A DNA stretch of 6,898 bases from an uncultured Alphaproteobacteria bacterium. Lineage in GTDB: Bacteria; Pseudomonadota; Alphaproteobacteria; RF32; CAG-239. Positions within the stretch are counted from its first letter, which is position 1; each line of letters starts with the position of its first letter. This document shows, piece after piece, positions 4,786 to 6,898 of this stretch. Location: contig CAKQSV010000021.1 of NCBI GenBank assembly GCA_934273635.1, positions 1 through 6,898 of the forward strand, in the 5' to 3' direction. The translations under genes were made by a program, and so were the position numbers. The notes under the pieces were generated by a model. It had not been told where the DNA came from. It did not search any database and saw only the letters and a program-made list of their open reading frames with translations.

Positions 4786-5403
4786 CTATAACTTCAGTCC
4801 GACACAGTTATTAAAGTCAGATTCGGCGTTTTCATAGTTACGCCAATTTTCATACCCAAAATAAGAAAAACAGCGGATTTGGCGTTCATTTTCATGGTAA
4901 CAATTCAGTTGTCGGTCACTTCCGCCGAGCTCCTTTCTGGAATCATGCGCCACACAGTGACATTGCTCACATTTTGCGGTCTCAATATAAAGCTGATACG
5001 AGCCGCATAATTCAACAACATATTTACCTTGCTTATCTAAAGAGAATAAATATTCATCACTGGCAATACGATGGCACGAGAAAACATCGTCATCTTTGGT
5101 GAATGAGCAATCAAAGTGCATATTTTCAGAAACACCGGTTTTTCGGTCGGTAATTGTGCCCGAACAACCTGCTGTACCGCAACTTAGGACAGCGCTCGGA
5201 AAGTCATACATCCCTTCCAACTCGAGACTTAAGGAATAAAACGTATTCTCTCCGTAATATAAATTTCGGTAAGACGCGTTATCGTGCTGTAATTCTTTAA
5301 CTTTTTTTACAATAATATTATCGCACTGCCAATCTTGCGGCAAGGACCATGCCTCACCACAAGTAAGAAACATCATCAGCAAAAATAAAAAACTATTTTT
5401 CAA
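4786..5403 (-). CDS. secreted Cys-rich protein, unknown function
   Basis: A 205-aa protein. Residues 1-20 form a Sec-type signal peptide (Lys at 2, hydrophobic core of Phe/Leu/Met, then CGEAWS), with likely cleavage near residue 20. The mature part holds 12 Cys (27, 75, 80, 99, 110, 133, 145, 148, 150, 168, 178, 200), an even number consistent with a disulfide-stabilised periplasmic or secreted protein. CEQCHC (145-150) is the densest cluster and could instead bind metal. No known domain is recognised. The start is a TTG at 5401-5403: an in-frame stop lies just upstream, and the next Met residues (10-11) would cut the signal peptide. AAGG (5414-5417) is a weak ribosome binding site 10 nt ahead. 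A good promoter lies at 5477-5505. Confidence 0.78.
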   Translation of the reverse strand: MKNSFLFLLMMFLTCGEAWSLPQDWQCDNIIVKKVKELQHDNASYRNLYYGENTFYSLSLELEGMYDFPSAVLSCGTAGCSGTITDRKTGVSENMHFDCSFTKDDDVFSCHRIASDEYLFSLDKQGKYVVELCGSYQLYIETAKCEQCHCVAHDSRKELGGSDRQLNCYHENERQIRCFSYFGYENWRNYENAESDFNNCVGLKL

Positions 5404-5452
5404 AAATTCTCAACCTTGTTTCTATACGTCTGAACCTTTTGTCCATATCCGG

Positions 5453-5481
5453 TTGCGTGATTTTATCATAGTTCATATAAT
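5453..5481 (+). promoter_or_regulatory. candidate plus-strand promoter of the small transcription unit
   Basis: TTGCGT (5453-5458) and a perfect TATAAT (5476-5481) are separated by 17 nt. Transcription would start near 5488. The -10 overlaps that of the minus-strand promoter at 5477-5505, so the two polymerases would compete for the same bases. The weak -35 suggests that an activator could be involved. Confidence 0.5.
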
Positions 5482-5505
5482 ATTGTCCAGTAGGATTTTT
5501 TTCAA
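5477..5505 (-). promoter_or_regulatory. promoter of the secreted Cys-rich protein gene
   Basis: On the minus strand TTGAAA (5500-5505) and TATTAT (5477-5482), each 5 of 6 to consensus, are exactly 17 nt apart. The start near 5470 gives a leader of about 65 nt before the TTG start codon. Confidence 0.65.
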
Positions 5506-5559
5506 TGTCATGGCAAAATAGAAATGTTACATTAGAGTGTTTTCAAAGGAGAAGTACCG

Positions 5560-5625
5560 ATGAAAACAGATATAGAAACAAAGTATGAATACATAAATCA
5601 ATACCGTTTCCTTAATGTATACTAA
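5560..5625 (+). CDS. 21-aa small ORF in its own transcription unit
   Basis: The ATG at 5560 has AAAGGAG (5545-5551) with an 8-nt spacer, a better ribosome binding site than several larger genes here. The 21-residue peptide begins MKTDIETKYEY, ends FLNVY and stops with TAA. It is polar, Tyr-rich and not hydrophobic, so it is not a type I toxin-like membrane peptide. A candidate promoter lies at 5453-5481, and a strong terminator begins 21 nt after the stop. The whole unit would be about 200 nt. It may be a genuine small protein, a dual-function regulatory RNA, or the 5' remnant of a lost gene. No family is recognised. Confidence 0.45.
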   Translation: MKTDIETKYEYINQYRFLNVY

Positions 5626-5646
5626 TTTGTGAAAGACCAGAAAATC

Positions 5647-5684
5647 AGCAAGGTGATTAAAATTATGAATCACCTTGCTTTTTT
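5647..5684 (+). terminator. strong Rho-independent terminator
   Basis: A perfect 12-bp stem (AGCAAGGTGATT at 5647-5658, AATCACCTTGCT at 5668-5679) with a 9-nt loop is followed by six T. It ends one base before the stop codon of the minus-strand gene at 5686. On the minus strand the same hairpin is followed by GATTTTCT, so it may also stop that operon, less efficiently. Confidence 0.9.
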
Positions 5685-5685
5685 A

Positions 5686-6135
5686 TCAATAAGAGGAATC
5701 AGTACACTCGGTTTTTATTTGTTGAATATACTCTTTTACAAGATTTTTAATCTGAGAGTGAGCATATTCGATTGCCATTGTATTATACATTGTTCCGGTA
5801 TTATACTTTTCGGCAATGTCACTTTTTTGAATAAGATTATGGCTGTTATTGTAAATTTCTTTTACAAATCTATCAAAATCCTGTTCAACCTTGGTTTTGT
5901 TTTTTATATAATATTTTGCAAAAATCTGATGAGCAACCGATATTAAACAATCCGATGCTTCGTAAGTTGCATTATTCATATCTGCAGTAGAGGAAGCATC
6001 AGACATATCAATTTTGCACTCAGAAAAATTGTTTTCTATTTGTACGAGTTCATTTATTTGCGCATCCGTACATAATTGTTCATCAGCGTATGCGGAAAAA
6101 GACATAAACAAACAAAACAAAAAAGCATACTTCAT
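5686..6135 (-). CDS. small secreted protein downstream of muramidase, unknown function
   Basis: A 149-aa protein with a clear Sec signal peptide: MKYAFLFCLFMSFSAYA, predicted cleavage after A17 before DEQ. The mature part of about 132 residues looks helical and contains four Cys (22, 40, 63, 144) that could form two disulfides. The ATG at 6135 is used because AAAGGAA (6141-6147) lies 5 nt ahead. An in-frame ATG at 6159 overlaps the upstream gene, lacks a ribosome binding site and would bury the signal peptide. It begins 13 nt after the muramidase stop and is surely in the same operon. Its place suggests a periplasmic partner, perhaps an inhibitor or immunity protein for the muramidase. The Cys spacing only vaguely recalls LprI-type lysozyme inhibitors, so that remains inference. 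Confidence 0.8.
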   Translation of the reverse strand: MKYAFLFCLFMSFSAYADEQLCTDAQINELVQIENNFSECKIDMSDASSTADMNNATYEASDCLISVAHQIFAKYYIKNKTKVEQDFDRFVKEIYNNSHNLIQKSDIAEKYNTGTMYNTMAIEYAHSQIKNLVKEYIQQIKTECTDSSY

Positions 6136-6148
6136 TAATATTCCTTTC

Positions 6149-6898
6149 TTATTTGCCATTGTAGTACTGAGGATACTTACTGTTTATATAATAGTCAACT
6201 TTGTTTTTATAAAGTTTCTCAAATTCTAATGGGTTACTGTAATATGATTGGACTCTATTGTACCATCCATTTAAGTTATTAATATTTTGTTGAGGATGTC
6301 TATCCACACTGTTAAAATATCTAGACATTCTCTTCTGGGACAATAAATCATTAAAAGGAACAATTTCATCATCTCTTAAAGAATTTACAATATTAGTTAA
6401 AGGTTCTGAAATAATTGAAGAACCAGCAAAATTCGTTCCTTTATATTCATTACTAACGTAGGCTAAATCATATCCAGCCCCAGTTCCTTGATTAACTTCT
6501 TCATCAAAAACATTTCTTGCAATAGGCAAATTATTTAAGTTATTAATGCCATATCTTCGATAATACATTTCATCCATAATTTGTTTTGATTGTTCTGGTG
6601 TTAGTAATTTTACATTTTGAGGAAAATCAACACCTTTTTTTAATGGGCTATTCCAAGAATTATATTCATTTAGTGATGATTGCGTAATGCCATAATTTGT
6701 TGCGCCACCTAAATCATTAGTTCTATTAGAAAAGCCTCCTTCATGCTCAGCTGTTCCTTTATGTAAAATATTTCCAGAATTATCACTTTGGGAATAGTAG
6801 ATGTCATCAAAACTAAACGGCAAATTATTCCCATCATTTGCTTGTGTGTTGTTTTGGGCAAATTGGGTGGTGGGCTGAGGTTGGGGCTGGTCTTGATT
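6149..6898 (-). CDS. GH108-type N-acetylmuramidase with peptidoglycan-binding domain (5' end outside window)
   Basis: The frame is open from the right edge to TAA at 6149-6151, giving 249 visible residues. Residues 1-25 are a Gln/Pro/Asn-rich linker (NQDQPQPQPTTQ and on). The catalytic domain follows, with HEGGFSNRTNDLGGATNYGIT at about residues 52-72: E53 of EGG is the expected catalytic acid, and D62-x-GG-x-T and GIT are family hallmarks. GH108 enzymes cleave the MurNAc-GlcNAc bond of peptidoglycan. The C-terminal part has FDEEVNQG (131-138) and GWYNRV (211-216), typical of the PG_binding_3 domain that accompanies GH108. A TTG at 6823 could be misread as the start, but the coding frame continues upstream of it. 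Codon use is notably AT-rich. Phage lysins, secretion-associated muramidases and secreted effectors share this architecture; the missing N-terminus would decide. Confidence 0.86.
   Translation of the reverse strand, partial: NQDQPQPQPTTQFAQNNTQANDGNNLPFSFDDIYYSQSDNSGNILHKGTAEHEGGFSNRTNDLGGATNYGITQSSLNEYNSWNSPLKKGVDFPQNVKLLTPEQSKQIMDEMYYRRYGINNLNNLPIARNVFDEEVNQGTGAGYDLAYVSNEYKGTNFAGSSIISEPLTNIVNSLRDDEIVPFNDLLSQKRMSRYFNSVDRHPQQNINNLNGWYNRVQSYYSNPLEFEKLYKNKVDYYINSKYPQYYNGK

Noticed and set aside
5560..5625. Type I toxin peptide
   Set aside because: The 21-residue peptide is polar and charged, without the hydrophobic membrane segment of such toxins.
5629..5946. 105-aa hydrophobic plus-strand ORF
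   Set aside because: It begins at a GTG or TTG-type codon without a ribosome binding site, spans the terminator hairpin and lies antisense to the signal-peptide gene.
6136..6159. ATG at 6159 as start of the small secreted protein
   Set aside because: It would overlap the muramidase end, lacks a ribosome binding site and places eight residues ahead of a normal signal peptide.

Overview
The window looks like chromosomal DNA of a low-GC, probably anaerobic or host-associated alphaproteobacterium. The HU protein, the SlyX protein ending in EETPPPHY and the two CCA-encoding tRNA genes are of proteobacterial type. A flavin-reductase/rubredoxin fusion suggests oxygen or nitric oxide handling in an anaerobe. 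The genus cannot be fixed from sequence alone.

Layout. Positions 1-425 hold a minus-strand tRNA-Val(TAC) with its promoter and terminator. Its last 17 nt, plus the terminator, are duplicated as a 77-bp direct repeat 242 bp away, and an inverted copy of its T-arm sits beyond each terminator. Positions 544-994 carry a minus-strand HU gene with terminator and a possible promoter. A plus-strand histidine-phosphatase-family gene (1263-1838) has Asn in place of the catalytic His of the RHG motif. It abuts, tail to tail with no spacer, a minus-strand run that reads tRNA-Pro(CGG), RimJ/RimL-like acetyltransferase, slyX, flavin-reductase/rubredoxin protein (3437 down to 1839). The first three members are tightly packed.

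The right half (3569-6898) is AT-richer and encodes mainly envelope-directed proteins without clear families. These are a Val/Pro/Gln-rich lipoprotein with a near-consensus promoter and strong terminator, a second lipoprotein, a Cys-rich secreted protein (minus), and a small secreted protein (minus). The last lies 13 nt downstream of a GH108-type N-acetylmuramidase with a C-terminal peptidoglycan-binding domain. The muramidase frame stays open to the right edge, so its N-terminus lies outside the window.

Between the Cys-rich gene and the small secreted gene, two divergent promoters overlap at their -10 boxes. The plus-strand one would drive a unit of about 200 nt with a 21-codon ORF behind a good ribosome binding site, ended by a 12-bp-stem terminator. 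This unit, the rearranged tRNA-Val locus, the His-less phosphatase homologue and the muramidase/secreted-protein pair are the most interesting parts. No CRISPR array, transposase or integrase is present.
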